A stretch of DNA of 34,347 nucleotides, taken from Prochloron didemni P4-Papua_New_Guinea (GTDB taxonomy: Bacteria; Cyanobacteriota; Cyanobacteriia; Cyanobacteriales; Prochloraceae). Shown here piece by piece: positions 14,444 to 22,893 of the stretch. Location: assembly GCA_000252485.1 (NCBI GenBank), contig JH610546.1:1-34347 (forward strand), in the 5' to 3' direction. Under the pieces are notes generated by a model, which ran no database searches, had not been told where the DNA came from, and saw only the letters and a program-made list of their open reading frames with translations. Both the position numbers and the translations under genes were made by a program. Every line of letters starts with the position of its first letter. Position 1 is the stretch's first letter.

Positions 14444-15342
14444 ATGAAAAAAATTTTGGTAATAGAAGATGAAAAGCTATTGCTAGAGAATATAGAAGAT
14501 ATCTTGAGTTTTCAGGAAAATTTTAAGGAATGGAATTAGGAGCGGATGATTATCTAACTAAGCCATTTACCCCCAACGAACTATTAAAGGCCATCGCCAT
14601 TAGACTAGAAAAAAACGAAGTCATGGAAGCAAGATATCAACAAGAATTAGCAGAACTTCGTCAAAATATTCGATTGGCAATACCCCAGGAAATCAGAACT
14701 CCTATAACTGGAATTATCAGTTCTACAGACTTTTTGCTAGGGGAACTAGAGACACTGGAACCATTATTGATGGGGCAAATGTTAGAATTAATTAGGAGTT
14801 CTAGTGAAAGGTTATGGCGACTAACCCAGAACTTTATACTTTATACAGAGTTGGAGGCAATGAGGGAAGATAAAGAGCGAGTTAAAGAACTGCGCAATCG
14901 TCAGATTAGTTCAGCTAAAGAAACTATTGCTAAAGTAGCTGAAAAAAAAGCTTCACAAGTTAACCGCCAAAGAGATTTGAAACTTGAGCTAGAAGAGGCA
15001 GCGGTTAAAATAGGCAAAGACAGTCTGGTGAAACTGGTAGAAGAATTGGTAGATAATAGTTTGAAATTCTCCCAACCAGAAACCCCTATTAGTATATGTA
15101 GCACCATTGAAAATAATAACTTTATCTTAACAATAAGCGATCGCGGTGAAGGGATGAACCCAGAGGAAATTGAAAAAATCGGTCCCTACATGCAATTTAA
15201 TCGACCCATTAGGGAACAACAAGGGGTAGGATTGGGATTAGCAATCTGCCAACGTCTGATAAAATTGCACCAAGGTAAATTGAGCGTAGATAGCATCCCG
15301 AAACAAAAAACAACAGTTACAGTTTCTTTACCAATAGAATAA
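14444..15342 (+). pseudogene. Hybrid response regulator / histidine kinase, receiver deleted and H-box changed
   Basis: AAGGAG precedes ATG 14444. The first 28 codons (MKKILVIEDEKLLLENIEDI...) are the start of a REC domain. The sequence then jumps out of frame to MELGADDYLTKPFTPNELLK (from 14530), the end of a REC domain. About 60-65 receiver residues, including the phospho-acceptor Asp, are deleted. The kinase part from 14530 is open for 270 residues: a linker helix, then AIPQEIRTPITGII where the phospho-accepting His should be (Gln instead), N box LVEELVDNSLKFS, G1 DRGEGM and G2 GVGLGLAI. The ATP-binding domain thus looks sound, but His and Asp relay residues are both gone. The ATG at 14530 could still give a 270-residue ATPase-like protein. 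Confidence 0.8.
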
Positions 15343-15640
15343 ATATAGGGGAATTCCCATCTGACTAGAAACCGGGTTTCTTACCAAAATCTCGGTATGG
15401 TTGCCAAAATAATCGCAGAAACCCGGTTTCTTTGCGGGGCCACACTCTATCGATAGGTTAAAGAGCTCCCATTATTGCGCTCGCTGCGCGATCAGACAAT
15501 TGGATTTTTTGGGAAAAATCTTAATCGCTACTCTATCGACAAAAAACAACAATTACAGTTTCTTTACCAATAGAATAAATATAGCGTTTCTTGAACTCAT
15601 GAGCTACATCTATATACCGGCCTATGAACCTGTTTAGTAT
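15343..15640. repeat. Repeat cluster: palindromes, 75-bp family copy, duplicated kinase tail
   Basis: 15,366-15,434 holds an inverted pair AGAAACCGGGTTTCT / AGAAACCCGGTTTCT. 15,446-15,540 is a diverged inverted copy of the 75-bp repeat at 6-293 (CTATCGATAG, CAGACAATTGGATTTT). 15,539-15,585 repeats the last ~47 bases of the kinase gene (AACAATTACAGTTTCTTTAC and the stop), first seen at 15,302-15,348. No gene is seen. Confidence 0.85.
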
Positions 15641-15643
15641 TGA

Positions 15644-15745
15644 TAGGACTTACGCAGAAACCGGGTTTCTGAACTAAAACTCTGGGTTTTAGCCGTTTTA
15701 TCCGGACGAGAAACCCGGTTTCTTGGCTTGTTTGCGTAAGTCCTA
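15644..15745. mobile_element. 102-bp MITE-like element, TIR TAGGACTTACGC
   Basis: Terminal inverted repeats TAGGACTTACGC at 15,644-15,655 and GCGTAAGTCCTA at 15,734-15,745, with an inner inverted pair GAAACCGGGTTTCT/AGAAACCCGGTTTCT, so nearly the whole element can fold into one hairpin. Ends of this kind are typical of small TA-targeting cyanobacterial elements. No coding capacity. Confidence 0.8.
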
Positions 15746-15749
15746 ATTG

Positions 15750-15812
15750 AGTGAGAGCAACCAACCAGTTATTGTATAACTATCAACTATCCACTATCAA
15801 CTATCCACTGGT
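15750..15812. repeat. Inverted copy of the GATAGTTGATAGT composite repeat
   Basis: GAGCAACCAACCAGTTATTG followed by TATAACTATCAACTATCCAC units; the reverse complement matches 21,303-21,400 and 12,927-13,010. It directly abuts the DUF362 gene start. Confidence 0.8.
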
Positions 15813-15814
15813 AT

Positions 15815-16773
15815 ATGTCGAGTATTAGTTTAATTGAAGCCAACTCTTACGAGTTAGATGGACTCAGATCCCACCTCACTACTTTACTAGAACCTCTCGG
15901 AGGAATATCCGCATTTGTGAAAAAGGGCGATCGCGTCCTCCTCAAACCTAACCTCCTAACTGGTAGTCGTCCGGGTCAAGAATGTATTACTCGTCCAGAA
16001 ATAGTGCGTTGTGTTGCCGAACTGGTAATTGCTGCAGGCGGAAAACCTTTTTGTGGGGATAGTCCTGCCAAAGGAGTGCGAGAGGGGTAGCGAAAAGCAA
16101 TGGTTATTTGCCTCTCATAGAAGATCTGGACTTACCGATTGTGGAATTTAGCGGTCAGCGCTACCAAACTATTAGCGAGACCTTCAACCATTTGCGTCTC
16201 TCCAAAGAAGCAATGGATGCCGATGTAGTAATCAACTTACCCAAAATTAAATCCCACGTCCAGCTAGTAATGACCCTAGCCGTCAAGAATCTTTTTGGCT
16301 GCGTACCAGGAAAAATGAAAGCTTGGTGGCACATGGAAGCAGGAAACAACCCTACACACTTCGGCCAAATGCTTGTAGAAACAGCACAAGCAATTAATCC
16401 AGATTTAACCATTGTTGACGGCATCATCGCTCACCAAGGCAACGGTCCCATTCAGGGAGAACCTCGTCATTTAGGCATTCTGGGAGCATCAACCGATATT
16501 TTTGCCTTAGATCGGGCAATACTAGAAATTCTTAAAGTTGACCCAACCATGGTTCCTACAGTTGCTGCGGCGCATCAATTAGGACTTTGCCCTAAACTGG
16601 AAGAAATGGACTTTCCTCACCAACACCCAAGAGAACTCCAAGTAGAAGACTGGAAATTGCCTGATGCCTTAGTTGCTATTGATTTCGGTCTTCCCCGGAT
16701 TCTTCGCTCTACCTTTAAAAATCTATACATTCGTTGGATTAAAGAACCAATTCAAGCTTATTCCCTAAAATAG
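15815..16773 (+). pseudogene. DUF362 family protein, single-base frameshift
   Basis: The first frame 15815-16090 (MSSISLIEANSYELD...VLLKPNLLTG...GKPFCGDSPAKGVREG-stop) and the second frame, open to 16773 (GYLPLIEDLDLPIVEF..., then NLPKIKSHVQLVMTLAVKNL and VDGIIAHQGNGP), form one DUF362/COG2006 protein of about 319 residues. Adding one base near 16,072 (AAAGGAGTGCG to AAAGGAAGTGCG) joins them through SARGVAKSNGYLPLIE, as in relatives. The family is related to Fe-S-linked proteins of unknown function; no ferredoxin domain is attached here. The break may be a true mutation or a sequencing error. An internal start at 16108 would lack the N-terminal third. Confidence 0.8.
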
Positions 16774-16858
16774 GGCAAATATGGGTCTATTAGGTCAAAT
16801 CTGCTACATAAAGCCAGGAAATATTGTTTTAACCTAATACCCGACGATTGCTTTTCAG

Positions 16859-16885
16859 GCCGCCCTCACCGATGGCGGTTTTTTA
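16859..16885 (+). terminator. Rho-independent terminator
   Basis: Stem GCCGCC / GGCGGT with loop CTCACCGAT followed by TTTTTT. It lies 86 bases after the DUF362 gene and would end that transcript. The ~60 bases before it are not repeat-like, so a short RNA ending here cannot be excluded. Confidence 0.8.
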
Positions 16886-17037
16886 TTTGGGCTTTTAAAT
16901 AGCCCACCGCGAAGCAGTATAGTTGCATTTTTAATAATTCTTGGCTAATCTAATGAGTACAATAACAACAAAGAGGTTGAGCATTACAACCTAGATTAGC
17001 TCCAAACTGCTGGATTCAAAACAAAACATTACTCTTT

Positions 17038-17226
17038 ATGGAATCAAGTGCCACGTCTAGCAACGCTTCCGAACCTCCCCCCCATAGGTGGGCTAGAATT
17101 ATGGGAACGGCAATTGCTATATTGACCTTGGCTTTACCTTTATGGGTCATCGCCTACTACTCCTCAGAGGTTAGGGTGGACTCTTTGCCAGGAAATACTT
17201 ATTCTCTCCCAACAACTGGAGATTGA
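17038..17226 (+). CDS. Small single-span membrane protein
   Basis: 62 residues: a Ser/Pro-rich, soluble N-terminus (MESSATSSNASEPPPHRWAR), one membrane segment IMGTAIAILTLALPLWVIAY (about residues 21-40), and a short polar tail. I do not recognise a named family. It sits 86 bases upstream of ppa on the same strand and could be co-transcribed. Confidence 0.6.
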   Translation: MESSATSSNASEPPPHRWARIMGTAIAILTLALPLWVIAYYSSEVRVDSLPGNTYSLPTTGD

Positions 17227-17312
17227 GATGACATAAGCGATCATGATAGTATAAAAAATCTATTAACAACCGTAGTTGGTATCAGTTAGTTTATCACAAT
17301 TGGAGATAGTTC

Positions 17313-17825
17313 GTGGATTTGTCCCGCATTCCTGCTCAACCAGAACCTGGTCTGATTAACGTTTTGATTGAAATCCCAGCAGGCAGTAAAAATAAATACG
17401 AGTTTGACAAAGACTTAAATGCTTTTGCTTTGGACCGAGTACTTTTCTCTTCCGTTCAGTATCCTTACGATTACGGTTTCGTCCCCAATACCCTAGCTGA
17501 TGATGGCGACCCCCTCGATGGGATGGTTATCATCGACCAACCAACTTTTCCTGGATGCGTGATTGCCGCGCGACCCATAGGGATGCTGGAAATGATTGAC
17601 GGTGGCGATCGCGACGAGAAAATTCTCTGCGTTCCCAGCGAAGATCCTCGCTATAACCAAGTAGAGTCTCTTAAAGACATTGCACCCCATCGGTTAGACG
17701 AGATTGCTGAATTTTTCAAGACTTATAAAAACCTGGAAAAGAAAGTAACCGAAATTCTTGGCTGGAAAGATGTGGATTTAGTGATGCCTCTAGTGGAACA
17801 ATGTATACTCGCGGGATCAAAGTAA
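17313..17825 (+). CDS. ppa: Inorganic pyrophosphatase (family I)
   Basis: 170 residues with GTG start at 17313 ([20 protein letters not shown], as in other cyanobacteria). It hydrolyses PPi to two phosphates with Mg2+, pulling biosynthetic reactions forward. Active-site signatures: [14 protein letters not shown] (Lys, Glu), [11 protein letters not shown], the metal-binding [11 protein letters not shown] and [11 protein letters not shown]. The length fits bacterial family I enzymes. It is followed by two hairpins (17,849-17,868 and 17,880-17,905). Confidence 0.97.
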   Translation: MDLSRIPAQPEPGLINVLIEIPAGSKNKYEFDKDLNAFALDRVLFSSVQYPYDYGFVPNTLADDGDPLDGMVIIDQPTFPGCVIAARPIGMLEMIDGGDRDEKILCVPSEDPRYNQVESLKDIAPHRLDEIAEFFKTYKNLEKKVTEILGWKDVDLVMPLVEQCILAGSK

Positions 17826-17848
17826 AAAATTAAATCCCTAACTTGCGG

Positions 17849-17905
17849 TTTGAGATCCTAGTCTCAAATCCCAATCTTGCCATCTAGTACAAATGTATTA
17901 GATGG
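17849..17905 (+). other. Two hairpins 3' of ppa
   Basis: TTTGAGA/TCTCAAA (17,849-17,868, 6-base loop) and CCATCTA/TAGATGG (17,880-17,905, 12-base loop). Neither is followed by a long T run, so they may be processing or partial termination structures rather than a classic terminator. Confidence 0.4.
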
Positions 17906-17963
17906 TAAAACCCATGGCCTAGATGCTAGAATGAAAAAATAAACATCTATAGCGCTACGCGCA

Positions 17964-17998
17964 ATTCAAAATTCAAAATTCAAAATTCAAAATTCATA
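17964..17998. repeat. Heptanucleotide STRR AATTCAA
   Basis: Five tandem units of AATTCAA (last ending CAT), preceded by ATAGCGCTACGCGC. It lies in the ppa-leuD spacer. Confidence 0.9.
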
Positions 17999-18085
17999 AA
18001 GACGGCTACGACTAGGTTTCAGGCTTTATTAATGACAATACCTAAATGCGTAGTGCTATAACTAAGATAAAGTAGGTAGGTAAAA

Positions 18086-18631
18086 ATGGGGAAGGTGATT
18101 CGCGGAGCAATCTTTGTCGTGGATGACAATATCGATACGGACCAAATAATTCCTGCAGAATATTTAACTTTAGTACCATCAAAAAAAGATGAGTACGAAA
18201 AGTTAGGAAGTTATGCAATGGTGGGATTGCCAGATCGTTACGATAAATTCGTCGAGCCAGGAGCAATGAAAACCAAATATCCCATTATTATAGCGGGAGA
18301 AAATTTTGGTTGTGGTTCCTCCCGAGAACATGCCCCCATTGCTTTAGGCGCATCTGGAGTACAAGCGGTTGTAGCGCTGTCCTATGCTCGAATATTTTTC
18401 CGCAACTGCTCTGCTACAGGAGAGCTTTATCCTTGGGAATCGTCAGTTAGACTCTGTAATCTCTTTGAGACTGGTCAAGAAGTTTCCATCGAATTTGATA
18501 CAAATCAGCTGGTAAATCATACTCTGGGGAAAGTTTATAAGCTCAATCCCCTAGGTGAAGTAGGCCCGGTGATTGATGCAGGGGGAATCTTCGCTTATGC
18601 TCGACAAACAGGAATGATCGCTCGCACTTAA
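18086..18631 (+). CDS. leuD: 3-isopropylmalate dehydratase small subunit
   Basis: 181 residues. LeuD pairs with LeuC to isomerise 2-isopropylmalate to 3-isopropylmalate (leucine synthesis). The swivel domain is complete: GAIFVVDDNIDTDQIIPAEY near the N-terminus, the substrate-contact loop IIAGENFGCGSSREHAPIAL (residues about 70-90), YARIFFRNC and the final VIDAGGIFAYAR. It is the cyanobacterial/archaeal-like short type. leuC is not in the window. It may act in a homologous aconitase-type reaction, but LeuD is the usual assignment. Confidence 0.9.
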   Translation: MGKVIRGAIFVVDDNIDTDQIIPAEYLTLVPSKKDEYEKLGSYAMVGLPDRYDKFVEPGAMKTKYPIIIAGENFGCGSSREHAPIALGASGVQAVVALSYARIFFRNCSATGELYPWESSVRLCNLFETGQEVSIEFDTNQLVNHTLGKVYKLNPLGEVGPVIDAGGIFAYARQTGMIART

Positions 18632-18712
18632 AAGAAAATTAATTTAATTGAAATCCAATTAAATCCAATTAAATCAAATAAAATAAGATCGAACAAGGAT
18701 AAGAAAACTTCC

Positions 18713-19069
18713 ATGCTATTAAAGTCTACCACCCGTCACATACACATTTATACCGCTGTTGTCAAAAACAACGAACTAGTGGAGGACGATAACGTCCTCA
18801 CTTTAGATTTAGATCCAGATAACGAATTGAATTGGAATGAAGATTCCATAGGCCAAGTATACAGCAAATTTGATGAATTAGTAGAAGCCAGTAGGGGTGA
18901 AGATTTGACAGAATACAATCTACGTCGAATTGGTTCGGACCTAGAACATTTTATCCGCTCTCTGCTGCAAAATGGATTAATAAATTATAACCTGGGCAGT
19001 CGCGCTCTCAACTACAGTATGGGACTGCCACGGGTCAATAGTCCTGAAGATGACGGCAAGTATCAATAA
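18713..19069 (+). CDS. ndhM: NAD(P)H-quinone oxidoreductase subunit M
   Basis: 118 residues: [20 protein letters not shown] at the start, [53 protein letters not shown] and NYSMGLPRV. These are the hallmark segments of NdhM, an oxygenic-phototroph-specific peripheral subunit of thylakoid NDH-1, which takes part in cyclic electron flow and CO2 uptake. Length and motifs are normal. Upstream (18,640-18,695) are small AAATCCAATT direct repeats. Confidence 0.95.
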   Translation: MLLKSTTRHIHIYTAVVKNNELVEDDNVLTLDLDPDNELNWNEDSIGQVYSKFDELVEASRGEDLTEYNLRRIGSDLEHFIRSLLQNGLINYNLGSRALNYSMGLPRVNSPEDDGKYQ

Positions 19070-19075
19070 ATATTT

Positions 19076-19315
19076 TTGAATCAATCTTCAGAGGAAATAA
19101 AAAAATTGTCTAGGCAAGAACAGCTGAATCCTTGGAACTATAAACCTTGGTGGTGTCAACCTTGGTCCATATTGTTAGTTGGCATATCGCTGCAGATAGG
19201 AAGCTGGATTGTGTTAAAAATAGTATGGCTGACAATCTTGGTCGTATTACTGGTTTTCGCTTGGTGGTTCTATTTTCTCGTCCTTTGGCCAAAGTTAGTA
19301 GATAATATTAGATAA
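19076..19315 (+). CDS. Small cyanobacterial membrane protein (DUF6737-like)
   Basis: About 79 residues, TTG start at 19076 (no ATG available). A polar N-terminus is followed by the aromatic motif NPWNYKPWWCQPWSILLVG and two membrane segments (ILLVGISLQIGSWIVL and IVWLTILVVLLVFAWWFYFL). The WNYKPWWCQPWSI motif is shared by a small cyanobacterial family I associate with DUF6737. It begins 6 bases after the ndhM stop, so it is probably co-transcribed with ndhM. Confidence 0.65.
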   Translation: MNQSSEEIKKLSRQEQLNPWNYKPWWCQPWSILLVGISLQIGSWIVLKIVWLTILVVLLVFAWWFYFLVLWPKLVDNIR

Positions 19316-19406
19316 CTAAACTAAAATGGAATTTTAACTGGTAGCGCCAAGTGCAACAAAAGCCCAAAATTATCTATCCATTCTCCCCCTAGAGCAAGCA
19401 ATTCCC

Positions 19407-21155
19407 ATGCAAAACCCTGCGGCACAGATACAATGCTCAAATCTGAACTGTAAAGAATTAAATCCGCAAAACAAGAAGTTTTGTCAACAATGCAACACGC
19501 CCATCAGAAAACGCTATCTATGGGCCATAGGAGAAGGAATAGAAGCTGGCTTGGTAGAAGATTACATCGGCGATCGCTATTTACTGGTGGATTCTCGCCT
19601 TCTTCTGGATACCAAACCGACAGAACTGCCCACAATGCCTGAGGATATTCCTCAAGCGATCACTACCTATCTAAAACTTTCGGATTATAGACTGCATATT
19701 CCTAGGGTGTATGGAGAGTTACAATCCGCAAATATTAATTCTTCGGAAATCTGGCTGCTAGAATACGATGGGATTGTCACAGAAGAGAGAGACCAATCCG
19801 AAGAAATAAGACTTCTTCCAAAGATAGAGACAGTTTGGCACAAAGCAACGGCCTTGCGACAGTTAAACTGGTTATGGCAAATAGCTTCCCTTTGGCAACC
19901 GCTGCATCGGCAAAAAGTAGTTTCCAGTTTACTCAATCCCTCCCTTCTACTAATAGATCGCTCCATAGTAAAGTTGCAGGAACTAAGAGCGGATGGAAAT
20001 AAAACCATCAGTTTAAAAAATTTGGGTCAACTTTGGAGAAAATGGGCCTCAGAGTCGTCAGAAACAATCAAAGAATTTTTAACAAAACTAATAGAGCGCC
20101 TGGAAACAGGAGAAATAGCAGAAGCAAGGGAAGCGATCGCCTATCTGGAGCTAGCAATGCAAAAGGTAGGGCAATCTCAACAGCGAACTTATAGGACTTT
20201 CACCCAAACTGACTCGGGACCGACTCGGGAGCATAATGAAGATGCTTGTTATCCTTCAACCAATACTGAGGCAATCTCCAAAATGTCGGGGGATAACCCT
20301 ATCGCTATAGTATGTGACGGTATTGGGGGACAAGAAGGGGGAGAAATAGCTTCTCAGATGGCCATTGATTTCTTGGGAGATAATCTAGCAAAAATCCACC
20401 CAGACTCAGAAACATGGAATCCCATTGAGATTCAGCAACAGTTAGCAACATTAACCTGTGAGGCCAACGATACCATTAGCTCCCGCAACGATCATGAACA
20501 GCGTTACAACCGAGAACGCATGGGGACTACCTTGGTAATGAGTTTTGCTCATGGCCATGAAGTTTATCTTACTCATGTAGGAGATTCTCGCATTTATTGG
20601 ATAACTCCCAGCAATTGTCATCAAGTAACAGTGGATGACGATCTTGCTTCCAGACAAGTGCGATTAGGTTACGCTCTTTATCGAGATGCCAATAATTATC
20701 CCCAAGCTGGAGCTTTAGTTCAAGCATTGGGAATGAATTCCTCCACAACTTTATATCCCACAGTACAGCGATTAATAATAGATGAAGACAGCATTTTGCT
20801 GCTCTGTTCCGATGGTTTGAGTGACTGTGACCGAGTAGAACAATACTGGGAGAGCGAAATTGTACCGATTCTAGAAGGGACCACAGATCTAGTTACAGTA
20901 GGAAAGCAGTTAATCGAAATTGCCAATGAAAAAAACGGTCACGATAACGTTACTGTAGCTCTAGTTCACTGTCAAGTGGAGCCAACTGAAGCAGAAACAG
21001 CAGCAACAGCAATCTCCTGGTCAGAGATTGAATTGGGTGTAGAGCAATTATTAATTAGCCAAAACAATCAAACAGCTGGAATAGCAACCGAGTCCCCATC
21101 ACCTGAGCCTCTCGATTCATCAAAAGAAAAAACCGGAAATTATTATTTTTATTAA
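19407..21155 (+). CDS. PP2C-type Ser/Thr phosphatase with zinc ribbon, membrane anchor lost by frameshift
   Basis: 582 residues. N-terminal four-Cys zinc ribbon (Cys 10, 15, 26, 29), then a ~220-residue region, then a PP2C domain from about residue 265: DSGPTREHNEDA, CDGIGGQEGGEIAS, THVGDSRIYW, LLCSDGLSD and HDNVTVALV. All metal-binding Asp motifs are present, so phosphatase activity is plausible. The frame ends KEKTGNYYFY-stop. In another frame, just downstream, 21,140-21,316 encodes LLTTIFILIIGLGGTLYKFK and a charged tail, clearly the lost membrane anchor, after an indel in the run ATTATTATTTTTATT. The product would be soluble. It precedes a CHAT-domain gene on the same strand. Confidence 0.85.
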   Translation: MQNPAAQIQCSNLNCKELNPQNKKFCQQCNTPIRKRYLWAIGEGIEAGLVEDYIGDRYLLVDSRLLLDTKPTELPTMPEDIPQAITTYLKLSDYRLHIPRVYGELQSANINSSEIWLLEYDGIVTEERDQSEEIRLLPKIETVWHKATALRQLNWLWQIASLWQPLHRQKVVSSLLNPSLLLIDRSIVKLQELRADGNKTISLKNLGQLWRKWASESSETIKEFLTKLIERLETGEIAEAREAIAYLELAMQKVGQSQQRTYRTFTQTDSGPTREHNEDACYPSTNTEAISKMSGDNPIAIVCDGIGGQEGGEIASQMAIDFLGDNLAKIHPDSETWNPIEIQQQLATLTCEANDTISSRNDHEQRYNRERMGTTLVMSFAHGHEVYLTHVGDSRIYWITPSNCHQVTVDDDLASRQVRLGYALYRDANNYPQAGALVQALGMNSSTTLYPTVQRLIIDEDSILLLCSDGLSDCDRVEQYWESEIVPILEGTTDLVTVGKQLIEIANEKNGHDNVTVALVHCQVEPTEAETAATAISWSEIELGVEQLLISQNNQTAGIATESPSPEPLDSSKEKTGNYYFY

Positions 21156-21316
21156 CAACTATATTTATTTTGATAATAGGACTAGGGGGTACGTTATACA
21201 AATTTAAAGAAGAAATAAAAAACAAAGTAAACGAGATACTAAACAAACCCAACTCTAAATCTTCTTCTAATCTGGTTGTATCTCTGGGGGATGAGAATAA
21301 AATAGTTGATAGTTGA
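21140..21316 (+). pseudogene. Out-of-frame membrane anchor of the PP2C protein
   Basis: Reads LLTTIFILIIGLGGTLYKFK, then EEIKNKVNEILNKPNSK and SSSNLVVSLGDENKIVDS-stop, the last residues and stop coming from the GATAGTTGA repeat. A single-base change in the T-rich run at 21,140-21,150 would join it to the phosphatase. Confidence 0.65.
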
Positions 21317-21400
21317 CAGTTGATAGTTGATAGTTGATAGTTGACAGTTGATAGTTGATAGTTGATAGTTATACAGCAACCAACCGGTTGCAATACTCAA
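21303..21400. repeat. GATAGTTGA/GACAGTTGA tandem repeat with GTTATACAGCAACC tail
   Basis: About seven units of AGTTGATAGTTGACAGT type, then GTTATACAGCAACCAACCGG and CAATACTCA. Copy of the composite family also at 12,927-13,010 and 15,750-15,812. Confidence 0.85.
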
Positions 21401-21406
21401 GACTAA

Positions 21407-22285
21407 ATGTCTGTAAGTAATAATCCTTGCCTCAGTCTAGCCATCGCCCGTCTGACCGCAGCAGGACCGGAAAATTTTGCTATTTGGACAATGGAATCTC
21501 CATTACCAGGAGGCTACGTTCACCACGATTCTACCTGGCCTGTTTCTTTGACTCAGAAATGGTTGGCATGGCAGGAAATGTTTTCTCTGCAAAATCAACC
21601 TCATCTACCTATGGAAGGGAGGACCGTTTTACCAAATCCAGAGAATGTTCCTGTTTATCCAACTGGGCCAAACTATGGCGGAAGATTGATGCAGGATTTG
21701 GGTATTAATCTTTGGCAGTGGCTCTTTGATGGTGCCATTCGTCATAGCCTGGATCGCAGCGAAGGAATCGCGATCGGACAAAATCAACCCCTACGACTCA
21801 GACTGGAAATTCGCGATCCTAATTTGATTGCTTTACCTTGGGAAATTATGCAACAAGCTGCTGGCAAGCAGGCAATTTCTCTCAATCAGCAACTGCTGTT
21901 TAGTCGCACTACCAGCGATGTGGATCCCATTAGCCAAAAGCTCCATCAGGAAGTATTAAACATCTTGCTAGTTTTGGGAAGCAATATTGATGGAGAAAAT
22001 TTGCAGCTTCAGCAAGAAGCTAATACCTTAGCAAGAGAGATAGAAGCAAGAGAGGTCCAAACAAATACAATTATTCCCCCAGTTCCTGCTCGTGTAGATG
22101 TTCTGGAACAACCAAGTGCAGAAGAACTAATCCAAGCCTTAGAAACTGGTCTTTATAACGTTGTCTGTTATAGCGGTCACGGTCTCACCTCCAGCGACGG
22201 AGGTTTGCTCCTCTTGCGATGGGATGCTACCCTCAACGGCACGGAATTAGCTCAGGTTTTGGTTCGCAATCAAATTACTTTTTAA
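21407..22285 (+). pseudogene. CHAT-domain protein, C-terminally truncated
   Basis: 292 residues. Residues about 95-292 match the first half of a CHAT (caspase-like, clan CD) domain: LEIRDPNLIALPWEIMQ, NILLVLGSNIDGENLQLQQE, and the catalytic His motif YNVVCYSGHG (about residues 250-258) followed by GGLLLLRWD. In a complete CHAT domain the catalytic Cys lies about 40-60 residues further on. Here the frame ends soon after (VRNQITF-stop), so the Cys is missing. The next bases (22,285-22,452) encode the end of an FHA domain in another frame. A deletion probably removed the rest of this gene and the start of an FHA gene. Confidence 0.8.
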
Positions 22286-22452
22286 ATTACCAAAATTGCT
22301 ACTTTCTTCGGGATTTTTCTCGTTTTGGCACGAGAATTTATTTAGATGGTGGATGGCGGAAAATTTATCATCAGGAAGTATCTTTAGAATCTGGAGTTCA
22401 GATTCGGTTTGGTAGCGACTACGGTGAAATTTTTGAGTTTTTGATTGATTGA
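22285..22452 (+). pseudogene. C-terminal remnant of an FHA-domain protein
   Basis: Open frame without its own start: NYQNCYFLRDFSRFGTRIYL, GGWRKIYHQEVSLESGVQ, then IRFGSDYGEIFEFLID-stop. The pattern (strand, D-x-S-x-x-GT, R-x-x-G, V-L-E-x-G-x-x-I-x-F-G) is the second half of an FHA phosphothreonine-binding domain; the N-terminal half is absent. Confidence 0.7.
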
Positions 22453-22893
22453 TGTTGTTGGTTGTTGGTTGTTGGTTGCTTGCACTGAGCTACGCGAGAG
22501 TGTTGGTTGTTGGTTGTTGGTTATTTGTTATTTGTTGTTTCTGATGGGTATCATGGTAGGGTGCGGCACTGCCCACCACAAGTTATTGGTTGGTTTACCC
22601 CGCTGACCTGACACGCGATCGCGTAATTACGGACACCAAACCGTCCCATCTCCCGTTTCTGGATCGGTTTCAAGAATGACACGCCATTTCATTTTGTTTA
22701 TTTATCAAATAATAAGTATAATAATTAAAACAGTAACTTGTTGATTTGTTATTTGTTATTGGTTGTTTGTTGTTTGTTGTTTGTTGTTGGTTATTTGATT
22801 TACCCCGTAGTTTTGTCTTAAGTAATATTGTAGGGTGCGGGCGCTAAGAGCGGCGCGAAGCTGGGCGCAACGCACCAAGCATATGTTTTACTA
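22453..22893. repeat. STRRs and GTAGGGTGCG palindromic repeats
   Basis: No gene is seen in this 440-bp stretch. Heptad STRRs (TTGTTGG type) are at 22,452-22,545, interrupted at 22,481-22,500 by a CACTGAGCTACGCGAGAG insert, and at 22,741-22,800. Palindromic elements: GTAGGGTGCGGCACTGCCCA at 22,556, and GTAGGGTGCG...CGCACC at about 22,831-22,877 with an inserted GC-rich stretch. A HIP1 core ACGCGATCGCGT is at about 22,613-22,624. Confidence 0.85.

Noticed and set aside
22219-22284. ATG at 22,219 as a true start for the FHA fragment
   Set aside because: The residues before NYQN are an out-of-frame reading of the CHAT gene; the FHA part has no start of its own.
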